From assembly GCA_024691305.1 (NCBI GenBank), contig JAILNS010000015.1, forward strand, positions 186,001 to 250,000: DNA of 64,000 nucleotides, written 5' to 3'. The stretch's first letter is position 1, and every line of letters starts with the position of its first letter. Shown here one piece after another: positions 33,836 through 41,466 of this stretch. This DNA comes from Lachnospiraceae bacterium. GTDB taxonomy: Bacteria > Bacillota > Clostridia > Lachnospirales > Lachnospiraceae. A model generated the notes under the pieces. That model made no database searches. It was not told where the DNA came from and was given only the letters and a program-made list of their open reading frames with translations. The translations under genes were made by a program, and so were the position numbers.

Positions 33836-35944
33836 ATGAAGCGATCCCGATTCAGGATTGACAATAAATATATAGAGGTAGACCTTTCAAGATCGATAAT
33901 CGTTTACTCGGTCCTTGTTTTATTTGAGTTATACCTTTTTCTATATAATTTAATAAACAAAAACACCTCAGTTGCACTGTTTGCGCTGTTTTGCTTTGTG
34001 TCGACCGCAATATCCCTCGTATGTTTAAATATCTGTAAATACGGGAAAAAGAGCCATAAAGCATTGATGCACATAGCGATCATAATCATGTGTTTCGTAT
34101 ACTGGGTAACATTTATGTGGTTTTTGTATTCCGGCGGTGCGGGAGGATCGAGTATCTTCCTGATCTTTCTTGCCGGTCCCGTATGCTTTTATTTTTTCAA
34201 TCTGTTCTACGGTTGTATTTTCTGCTTCGTTCTTTTTATCCTTATGGCTTTTTATTTATGGACTCCGGTCCATCTTGTGGGATATCAGTTTCCTGAAGTA
34301 TACAATCAAAGATTTCCCATAATGTACCTGATCGAAATATTCATATGCGGGCTTGCCCAGTATGAGACCGTAAAGGCTAAGATCAGACAGGATGTCGCCT
34401 TGGAAGAGGCAAGGATTGCAAATGCCGCCAAAACAGACTTTTTGGCCAACACGAGTCATGAGATCCGTACTCCCATGAATGCAATATTGGGATTTTGTGA
34501 ACTTATCTTAAGAGAGAATGATCTAAGCAGAAAGGTAACGGATTACTGCCTCGAAATACGTTCCGCAGGACGTAGTCTGCTTGATATAATCAATGATATT
34601 CTGGATATTTCCAAGATAGAATCCGGCAAAGTCGATATTATTGAGGATAATTTTGTGGTGTCGGAACTTTTAAGTGACGTTGTCGGTATGGCAATGGCCA
34701 GAAAAAGCGATAAAGATTTAGAGCTGCTTGTTAATGTTGATAACGATATTCCAAAGGGACTTTACGGAGATGTAGGACGTATACGGCAGATAATCATAAA
34801 TCTTGTTACAAACGCGATCAAATATACACCTGAAGGCGGAGTTTTTATAGACGTATCAATGTCAGATGAAGAAAATCCCAAGCTTATAGTCAAGGTTAAA
34901 GATACCGGTATAGGGATCAAAGAAGAGAACTTTGATAGAATCTTTCAAAGCTTCCAACAGGCTGATATGAAAAGAAACCGTTCTATCGAAGGTACCGGTC
35001 TGGGACTTACCATATCGAGAAGCTATGCCCATATGATGGGAGGCGATATTACGGTGGCAAGCGAGTACGGACACGGTTCAGTATTTACGTTTTCCGTTCC
35101 CGTTAAGATATCCGATGCGACTCCGATTGCCGATAAATCCAGGCTTTCGTCGATGAATGTGGGAATTTTGGTCAAAAAAGATACAGTAAATCCCAGGATA
35201 AAAGATATTTACAATGAGTATGTTTCCGGATTTTGTGATCAGACCGGTTTACATAATTTGAAATTTCCCGCTGATCCTTCAGACCCGGGTCCTGATTGGA
35301 GGGATCTTACACATTGTATTGTAGACGGTAAGACTTACGAATCAAATAAGGCTTTATTTGATCAGATTCTGAAAGATACAGAACTTATACTGATCAGTGA
35401 CCGACAGGATCAGGATAATATACCTGATAATAAAAATATCATCTTCAGGCCGCTATATTGTTCTCTTGTAATTGACTATCTGACATATGCGGAACATAAA
35501 GATACCACAGAAAGCTTATCGGAAACAGATGATTTTACAGCACCGGATGCCAGAGTCCTTGTTGTAGACGATAATTCAATAAATCTTAAGGTTACCGGCA
35601 AACTGATGCGGATATTTAATATGAACATAGTAACCGCCACAAGCGGGTCTGAAGCTCTTGAAATTGCAGCTAAAGAATCCTTCGATATTATATTTATGGA
35701 TCACATGATGCCGGAAATGGACGGAATAGAAACAGTTCAGAAGTTGCTTGAAGATAAAACAGGACCGAATATTTCAACCCCGATCATCGCACTTACCGCC
35801 AATGCAATAACAGGTATGCGTGAAACATTCCTTTCCAACGGATTTAGCGGATATCTTGCAAAACCCGTAGAAATGGAAGATCTGAACCAGATTTTGAAGG
35901 AATTTCTTCCGGAATCAAAAATACACAGAAAAGAGCAGGCTTAA
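33836..35944 (+). CDS. Hybrid sensor histidine kinase with C-terminal receiver domain
   Basis: Membrane sensor kinase of 702 residues. Residues 20-175 carry about six transmembrane helices with no large extracellular sensor, so it may sense through the membrane. The HisKA domain has FLANTSHEIRTPMNAILGF with His208. The ATPase domain shows NLVTNAIKYTPEGG, DTGIGI and GTGLGL. A divergent receiver-like segment lacking the acidic pocket (about 440-550) is followed by a true receiver: RVLVVDDNSINLKV with phosphoacceptor Asp622 in IIFMDHMMPEMDG. No phosphotransfer or response-regulator output gene is adjacent. It lies 58 bases after GH120, and its stop abuts the next ATG with no gap, so it is coupled to the U32-like paralog. 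Confidence 0.92.
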   Translation: MKRSRFRIDNKYIEVDLSRSIIVYSVLVLFELYLFLYNLINKNTSVALFALFCFVSTAISLVCLNICKYGKKSHKALMHIAIIIMCFVYWVTFMWFLYSGGAGGSSIFLIFLAGPVCFYFFNLFYGCIFCFVLFILMAFYLWTPVHLVGYQFPEVYNQRFPIMYLIEIFICGLAQYETVKAKIRQDVALEEARIANAAKTDFLANTSHEIRTPMNAILGFCELILRENDLSRKVTDYCLEIRSAGRSLLDIINDILDISKIESGKVDIIEDNFVVSELLSDVVGMAMARKSDKDLELLVNVDNDIPKGLYGDVGRIRQIIINLVTNAIKYTPEGGVFIDVSMSDEENPKLIVKVKDTGIGIKEENFDRIFQSFQQADMKRNRSIEGTGLGLTISRSYAHMMGGDITVASEYGHGSVFTFSVPVKISDATPIADKSRLSSMNVGILVKKDTVNPRIKDIYNEYVSGFCDQTGLHNLKFPADPSDPGPDWRDLTHCIVDGKTYESNKALFDQILKDTELILISDRQDQDNIPDNKNIIFRPLYCSLVIDYLTYAEHKDTTESLSETDDFTAPDARVLVVDDNSINLKVTGKLMRIFNMNIVTATSGSEALEIAAKESFDIIFMDHMMPEMDGIETVQKLLEDKTGPNISTPIIALTANAITGMRETFLSNGFSGYLAKPVEMEDLNQILKEFLPESKIHRKEQA

Positions 35945-36874
35945 ATGGAAGTAAATACAAAAGAAAACAATATATTTTGGCATTTACCGGGATTCAGTGT
36001 GTTTTTTTATTTAAACCAGGTCATTATCCATATGATAAATGAGCATCCCGAAATGTTCAGAGACGGATATAAGATAGGAAGTGTTTACGGTACTTTCCCC
36101 GGGGCCATATGGAACGGTGGCAGAGCGGTGTTTGGAATAACAAGTCACGGCGATATGGCTAAGATCATCAAGACATATAACGATCTTAATGTACCGGTCA
36201 GGTTTACCTGGACCAATTCTTTGATCGAAGAAAAGCATTTAAATGACACATATTGTAATCTGATCATGGATACTGCCGATAACGGAATGAATCAGGTCCT
36301 CGTAAATACCGATATATTGGAGCATTATCTTAGGGATAAATATCCGGGTTTTAAGTATATTTCTTCCACTACCAAGAGGCTTACATCTATAAATGAAGTA
36401 AAAGCCGAACTTCAAAAAGATATTGGCAGTGAGGATGCTTATTATCTTGTTGTTCTTGATTACGACCTTAACCATGACGAAAAGGTGCTTGATGAGCTGG
36501 CTCCATATGCTGACAGGATAGAGATACTTGCCGATGAGATATGCTTTCCGAATTGTCCCAAGCGTAAGGCTCATTACAGAGACGAATCCCTTATGCAGCT
36601 TAAATTTGAGAAAGCGGCTCCGTATGATTGTCCAAACCGGAATAAGAAACCGTCTTTTAACGAGTGCATGAAACGTCCCGCTTTTATTTCGGCAGATGAT
36701 GTCTTTGAATATCGTGATAAATGGGGATATAACAATTTTAAACTCGTAGGTCGCGGACTACCCATGGATATGGTTTTGGATTCATATATCTACTATCTTG
36801 TTAAGGATAAGTTCCGTGATGAGATGAGAGGTAAGATCACCAAACAACTCATAAAACTCGGAATTAAAATATAG
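35945..36874 (+). CDS. Peptidase U32-like TIM-barrel protein with conserved cysteines (paralog 2)
   Basis: 309 residues, paralogous to the gene at 23074. Shared blocks include HLPG, 'HPE(Y/M)FR.G..IGS', 'IWNGGR', '(F/Y)CN..MD.A.NGMN', 'ILE.YLR.KYP.F.Y.SST', 'VVLDY.LN', 'C.P.CP.R..HY' and 'NNFK..GR'. The U32 'KIEGR' motif is present as FKLVGR. The cysteines TYCN, EICFPNC and NEC (or DCPN) could bind a cluster as in UbiU/UbiV. Enzymatic role unknown. The ATG follows the kinase stop immediately, so expression is tied to the kinase. A terminator at 36885 ends the block. Confidence 0.6.
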   Translation: MEVNTKENNIFWHLPGFSVFFYLNQVIIHMINEHPEMFRDGYKIGSVYGTFPGAIWNGGRAVFGITSHGDMAKIIKTYNDLNVPVRFTWTNSLIEEKHLNDTYCNLIMDTADNGMNQVLVNTDILEHYLRDKYPGFKYISSTTKRLTSINEVKAELQKDIGSEDAYYLVVLDYDLNHDEKVLDELAPYADRIEILADEICFPNCPKRKAHYRDESLMQLKFEKAAPYDCPNRNKKPSFNECMKRPAFISADDVFEYRDKWGYNNFKLVGRGLPMDMVLDSYIYYLVKDKFRDEMRGKITKQLIKLGIKI

Positions 36875-36884
36875 ATGATCATAT

Positions 36885-36915
36885 AAAAGCGGTGGGTTTT
36901 CACTTCATCGCTTTT
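36885..36915 (+). terminator. Terminator closing the exporter/xylosidase/kinase block
   Basis: AAAAGCGGTG (36885-36894) pairs with CATCGCTTTT (36906-36915) over 10 bp with one G-U pair and an 11-base loop. The right arm supplies a TTTT run. The next gene starts 72 bases later. Confidence 0.7.
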
Positions 36916-36986
36916 GTGCTATCATAATCACGTTATTTTGTAACTTATTATTTTTGCTTGATGCTATGTGGAAATCGGAGGATAAA

Positions 36987-39500
36987 ATGCCTGACAATAA
37001 ACCAAGAGGAAGACAAAGAAATGTTACCGGAAGCGGTAGCGGAGCATTCAAAAAAGGGGACGGTCTCGGTTCAGGTCCTGTAGGAAGTACCGGCGGATAT
37101 TCCGGTGGAAGTTCGGGATCCGGTTTTTCGGGTCATTCGTCCGGTGGTCATAACCGCGCAGTCAAAAGAGGAGGCGGTGGACTCGGAATCCTCCTTATAA
37201 TCGTGATATTGTACTTTTTGTTCGGAAGAAACGGCGGATCAAGTGACAGTTCTTCATATTATTCGGATGACTATGCTTATGATACCGGTACTCAGAATGA
37301 ATCCGGATTCGATCTTTCGCCTTACGGTGAAACTAGTGATTCTTCATCCTCATCATCAGCCGCATCCTCACTTATTTCACAGCTTACATCCGGTTCATAC
37401 GGAGATTCCGGTATATATACCGATTCCGTATACGGAACCCAGGCTGATACCGTTTCAACTGCCGGAAATGATGCAGATGTAGATTCGAGTGTGTCTACAG
37501 GTGCAAGAGATAAGCGTACCGTCATTAAAGGCGGCGGAGACGATGTTGTTACCATAATGGTATATATGTGCGGTACCGACCTTGAGTCAAAGAACGGTAT
37601 GGCATCCAATGACCTGGCCGAGATGGCACAGGCTAAACTGGCTGATAACGTTAATATTATCGTTTATACCGGCGGTTGCAGAGGCTGGAAGACTTCCGGT
37701 ATCAGTTCAAAGGTCAATCAGGTATATCAGATCACAAGCGGTGGTATGAAGAGGCTGGTTGCTGATGATGGTTCAAAGGCCATGACGGATCCCAATACTC
37801 TAAGTGCTTTTATCAAATTCTGTGCTCAGAATTTCCCGGCCAACCGTAATGAACTCATATTCTGGGATCACGGCGGAGGATCGGTTACAGGATACGGATA
37901 TGATGAAAAGAATCCTTACGGCGGATCTATGAATCTTGCTCAGATCGATAAGGCATTATTAGACGGTGGAGTTAAGTTTGATTTTATCGGATTTGATGCT
38001 TGTCTTATGGCTACTGCAGAAACAGCGGTAATGCTTGATGATCATGCTGATTATATGATCGCATCCGAAGAAACCGAACCCGGTATCGGCTGGTATTATA
38101 CAAACTGGTTAACCAAACTTTCGCAGAATACCTCGATGTCGACCCTGGAAGTTGGCAAAAATATTGTCGATGACTTTACGAATGCCTGCGCATACAGCTG
38201 CAGAGGTCAAAAGACAACATTATCCGTTGTTGACCTTGCGGAATTTACCGATATAGTTCCTTCAGCCCTTGCGTCATTTTGCGGAGACGTAAGTGACAAG
38301 ATATCCGGAAGCGAATTTAAGACCGTTTCTGATGTCAGATATAGTACCAGGGAGTTCTCAACACAAAGCCGCATAGATCAGATAGATCTTGCAGACTTTG
38401 CCCTTAAGATGAATACATCAGAAGGTGAGGCCCTCGCATCTGCGGTCAAGAGTTGCGTCAAATATAACCGTACATCTTCAAATATGACCAATGCATACGG
38501 TATTTCGATATACTTCCCTTATTCCAAGAGAAGTTTTGTCGATCAGGCTGTATCCACATATCAGCAGATCGGTATGGGAGATGAATACTTAAAATGTATA
38601 GAAAATGCAGCAGCAATGACTACTGCCGGTCAGGTTTCGGGCGGTTCCGGATATGATCTATTCTCATCACTTGCGGGAAGCGGATCATCAGGTTATACAT
38701 TCAGCGGCGGTTCATCCGACATGATAGGATCTTTACTTGGATCTTTCTTTTCCGCAAGAAGTATTCCCGGCTCTGATGAACTGGACAGGAGTAATACCGG
38801 ATTTTATGATGACAAGACTTTTACCGATGAAGAGGCTGCAGAATATATCTCTCTTAACTCATTTGATGCTTCATCCCTGTTTTGGTCTGAAGGCGCAGAT
38901 GGCGATGCAAGGCTTAGCCTTTCAAGTGACCAGTGGGATATGATCCATGACATCGATCTGAATATGTTTATCGATGACGGAACCGGTTATATAGATCTTG
39001 GACTTGATAATGTATTCAGCTTTGACGGAGATGATATGATCGCCGATACTTCAGGTGCATGGCTTGCTTTAAACGGTCAGGTTATGCCTTATTATCATAC
39101 AGATACGACCGAATCCGGAGATGATTATGCAATAACAGGTTATGCACCGGTTCTCTTAAACGGTCAAAGAGCAAGGCTGATCATTGTATTTGATAATGAT
39201 AATCCGAACGGTTATGTAGCAGGTGCAGTTACCGATTATGAGCATGAAGAAACTGTTCCTACCGAAACCGTTGCCAAGAGTTCCGTAGGACTTAATGTCG
39301 GTGATACCATACAGTTTTTGTGCGATTATTATACTTATGATTTTAAGTATGACGATTCATATATGTTCGGAAACGAGATCACGGTTACCGAGGATCTTAC
39401 GGTAAGTGATGTTACGATCGATGATGTTAAAAAGATCATCACATACAGACTTACCGATATTTATGATCGTAAATACTGGACTCCCAAGATCGAAGAGTGA
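36987..39500 (+). CDS. Membrane-anchored clostripain-family (C11) cysteine protease
   Basis: 837 residues from the ATG at 36987, which has GGAGG 6 bases upstream; the TTG at 36954 is rejected. The Gly/Ser-rich cytoplasmic start is followed by one transmembrane helix (about residues 67-80) and a long Ser/Asp/Tyr-rich linker. The C11 domain begins near 188: TIMVYMCGTDLESKNG, then FWDHGGGSVTGYG with catalytic His295 and FIGFDACLMATAETA with catalytic Cys339. These match the clostripain dyad, which usually cleaves after Arg or Lys. The C-terminal 230 residues form an acidic, beta-rich domain. The linker between about residues 90 and 185 could be an autoprocessing region. The next gene overlaps or abuts the stop. 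Confidence 0.9.
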   Translation: MPDNKPRGRQRNVTGSGSGAFKKGDGLGSGPVGSTGGYSGGSSGSGFSGHSSGGHNRAVKRGGGGLGILLIIVILYFLFGRNGGSSDSSSYYSDDYAYDTGTQNESGFDLSPYGETSDSSSSSSAASSLISQLTSGSYGDSGIYTDSVYGTQADTVSTAGNDADVDSSVSTGARDKRTVIKGGGDDVVTIMVYMCGTDLESKNGMASNDLAEMAQAKLADNVNIIVYTGGCRGWKTSGISSKVNQVYQITSGGMKRLVADDGSKAMTDPNTLSAFIKFCAQNFPANRNELIFWDHGGGSVTGYGYDEKNPYGGSMNLAQIDKALLDGGVKFDFIGFDACLMATAETAVMLDDHADYMIASEETEPGIGWYYTNWLTKLSQNTSMSTLEVGKNIVDDFTNACAYSCRGQKTTLSVVDLAEFTDIVPSALASFCGDVSDKISGSEFKTVSDVRYSTREFSTQSRIDQIDLADFALKMNTSEGEALASAVKSCVKYNRTSSNMTNAYGISIYFPYSKRSFVDQAVSTYQQIGMGDEYLKCIENAAAMTTAGQVSGGSGYDLFSSLAGSGSSGYTFSGGSSDMIGSLLGSFFSARSIPGSDELDRSNTGFYDDKTFTDEEAAEYISLNSFDASSLFWSEGADGDARLSLSSDQWDMIHDIDLNMFIDDGTGYIDLGLDNVFSFDGDDMIADTSGAWLALNGQVMPYYHTDTTESGDDYAITGYAPVLLNGQRARLIIVFDNDNPNGYVAGAVTDYEHEETVPTETVAKSSVGLNVGDTIQFLCDYYTYDFKYDDSYMFGNEITVTEDLTVSDVTIDDVKKIITYRLTDIYDRKYWTPKIEE

Positions 39501-39502
39501 TC

Positions 39503-40267
39503 ATGATTTCCGATATTGCTGATAAAAGAAAATTCGAACAGGCAAAGCTTAAAGTTCTTACCGGACAACATGATCCGCATGGATTCGGAACGCTTGCGGA
39601 AAAGACCTTGCATGCTGTGATGAAGCAGTATTATGTACCTGACGAAGATTATCATGAAGTTCCGATCGAAAATTATATAGCCGATATATATACAGGCAAA
39701 GAGATAATAGAGATCCAAAACGGCAATTTCGGGCATATGCGCGACAAACTGGCTGCATTTTTGCCCAAATACCAGGTTTATCTGGTATATCCGTTTCCGC
39801 ATAAGAAATGGAACGTATGGATAGATCCGGATAGCGGGGAAATAGTATCCAAAAGAAAATCAAATGTTACCGGAAGCGTGTACAGCGCGCTTCCGGAATT
39901 CTTTAAGATCAAAGCATATCTTACAGATCCCAATCTTCATATCAGGGTTCCTTTAATTGATATGGAAGAGTACAGACTTCTTGACGGGAAACGAAGAAAG
40001 AACAATCCTAAAATCGGTTCACACAGACATGATCGTATCCCCATAGAACTTCATGATGAAGTCATACTTGACAGCCTTGCAGATTACAGACAGCTTATAC
40101 CGTATGATCTTCCTGGTGAATTTACCGCTAAAGATCTGTCCGATGCTTTAAAGATCGATCCTTATCTGTCCAGGGAAACCGTTAAGCTTCTGTACGATAT
40201 AGGTATATTAGCCAGAACAGGCAAAAACGGAAGGGCATACGTTTACCGTTTATACGATGAAATATGA
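39503..40267 (+). CDS. Conserved protein, possible PD-(D/E)XK nuclease fold plus winged helix
   Basis: I do not recognise a named family. The 254 residues begin with a segment that looks like a restriction-endonuclease-like core: helix TLAEKTLHAVMKQYYV, strand NYIADIYTGKEIIEIQNGNF (an Asp followed by Glu-x-Gln in place of Glu-x-Lys), then 'RDKLAAFLPKYQVYLVYPFP'. The C-terminal third resembles a winged helix: FTAKDLSDALKIDPYLSRET, then VKLLYDIGILARTGKNGRAY. No signal peptide is present. The ATG at 39503 lies 2 bases after the protease stop; GTG at 39497 is an alternative. A glycosyltransferase gene starts 3 bases after its stop. Function is unknown, and the nuclease idea is tentative. Confidence 0.6.
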   Translation: MISDIADKRKFEQAKLKVLTGQHDPHGFGTLAEKTLHAVMKQYYVPDEDYHEVPIENYIADIYTGKEIIEIQNGNFGHMRDKLAAFLPKYQVYLVYPFPHKKWNVWIDPDSGEIVSKRKSNVTGSVYSALPEFFKIKAYLTDPNLHIRVPLIDMEEYRLLDGKRRKNNPKIGSHRHDRIPIELHDEVILDSLADYRQLIPYDLPGEFTAKDLSDALKIDPYLSRETVKLLYDIGILARTGKNGRAYVYRLYDEI

Positions 40268-40270
40268 TAA

Positions 40271-41323
40271 ATGTGCAGGGATATGGAATTGAACGTCGAT
40301 AATTCAAAGATAGCACTTATTCCGGCTTACGAACCGGATGAAAAACTGATAAATGTAGCTTCGGAACTATATGACAAAGGATTTAGTGTAATAATAGTGG
40401 ATGACGGTTCCGGAGATAAATACAAGCATGTTTTTGAGGCTGCTTCCGAATATGCTCAATATGTTTTGGTACACGAAAAAAACTCCGGAAAAGGCGCTGC
40501 ATTAAAGACAGGGCTTAAGTATATTTATGAGAACTTTTCTTCTCCTTACAGCGTAGTGACTGTAGATGCCGACGGTCAGCACAGATCTTTGGATGCCGAT
40601 AATATTTGGGAACTTTCATCACGCAAAAAAGGAACTCTTATTCTCGGCGGCAGGAGATTTACCGGAAAAGTTCCTTTAAGAAGCCGTTTCGGTAATACCG
40701 TGACCAGGTTTGTATTCAGAGCTTTAAGCGGAGCAAAAGTCTATGATACCCAGACGGGTCTTCGTGCGTTTTCCGATGATCTTATCCCTTATCTTCTTGA
40801 AATAGCGGGTGATCGGTATGAGTATGAGATGAATATGTTGATGCGATTTGCCGAGGATAAACTGCCTATCTACGAAGAAGAGATAGAAACGGTGTATCTG
40901 GATGACAATTCATCTACGCATTTTAACACTATAAGGGATTCATTTATTATCTACAAAGAACTCTTAAAGTTTTCAGGATCTTCATTTATCGGTTTTTGTG
41001 TAGATTATCTGATGTATTGTATTTTGCTGTCTGTAACGGGGCAACTTGTTTTTTCAAATGTTGCCGCACGTATAGTCAGCGCTTCTGTTAATTATACCCT
41101 GAACAGAAATGTAGTGTTTAAAAGCAGAGCCTCTGTTATCAGGTCACTGCTTCAATATGCCGCACTTGCGGTGTTTATTCTTGCGATCAATACTTTTTTA
41201 CTTAAATTCCTTACAGGTCTTGGACTTAACAGATATCTTATCAAGATACCCGTTGAGATCATCATGTTTTCACTCAGCTGGATAATACAACACAGGGTCA
41301 TTTTCAGGAATAAAAGAGCATAA
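40271..41323 (+). CDS. GT2 glycosyltransferase fused to GtrA-like membrane domain
   Basis: 350 residues. The N-terminal 220 residues are a GT-A family 2 glycosyltransferase resembling polyprenyl-phosphate sugar transferases: ALIPAYEPDEKLINVASELY, SVIIVDDGSG, EKNSGKGAALKTGLKYI, VVTVDADGQH with the metal-binding Asp-x-Asp, and DTQTGLRAF. The C-terminal 120 residues hold four transmembrane helices with the GtrA pattern (FIGFCVDYLMYCIL, NYTLNRNVVFKSRAS, WIIQHRVIFRNKRA). Such fusions make and flip a lipid-linked sugar for wall or exopolysaccharide decoration. It starts 3 bases after the preceding gene. The ribosome binding site is weak; an ATG at 40283 is an alternative start. Confidence 0.88.
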   Translation: MCRDMELNVDNSKIALIPAYEPDEKLINVASELYDKGFSVIIVDDGSGDKYKHVFEAASEYAQYVLVHEKNSGKGAALKTGLKYIYENFSSPYSVVTVDADGQHRSLDADNIWELSSRKKGTLILGGRRFTGKVPLRSRFGNTVTRFVFRALSGAKVYDTQTGLRAFSDDLIPYLLEIAGDRYEYEMNMLMRFAEDKLPIYEEEIETVYLDDNSSTHFNTIRDSFIIYKELLKFSGSSFIGFCVDYLMYCILLSVTGQLVFSNVAARIVSASVNYTLNRNVVFKSRASVIRSLLQYAALAVFILAINTFLLKFLTGLGLNRYLIKIPVEIIMFSLSWIIQHRVIFRNKRA

Positions 41324-41379
41324 TAGTTTTATGTCAACTATATATTGTGGAAAAATATAAAATAACACGCTATATGTAG

Positions 41380-41408
41380 TTGATTGCGACAAAAACTTAA
41401 TGTAGAAT
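41380..41408 (+). promoter_or_regulatory. Promoter upstream of carB
   Basis: TTGATT (41380-41385) and TAGAAT (41403-41408) are separated by 17 bases. The start codon lies 58 bases further on and is preceded by AAGGGAG. No pyrimidine-type attenuator hairpin is visible in this short leader. Confidence 0.5.
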
Positions 41409-41466
41409 ATATAAGGGTTTTTGCGAGATAATATTTTAAACATTTTACATACAAGGGAGAAAAGTC

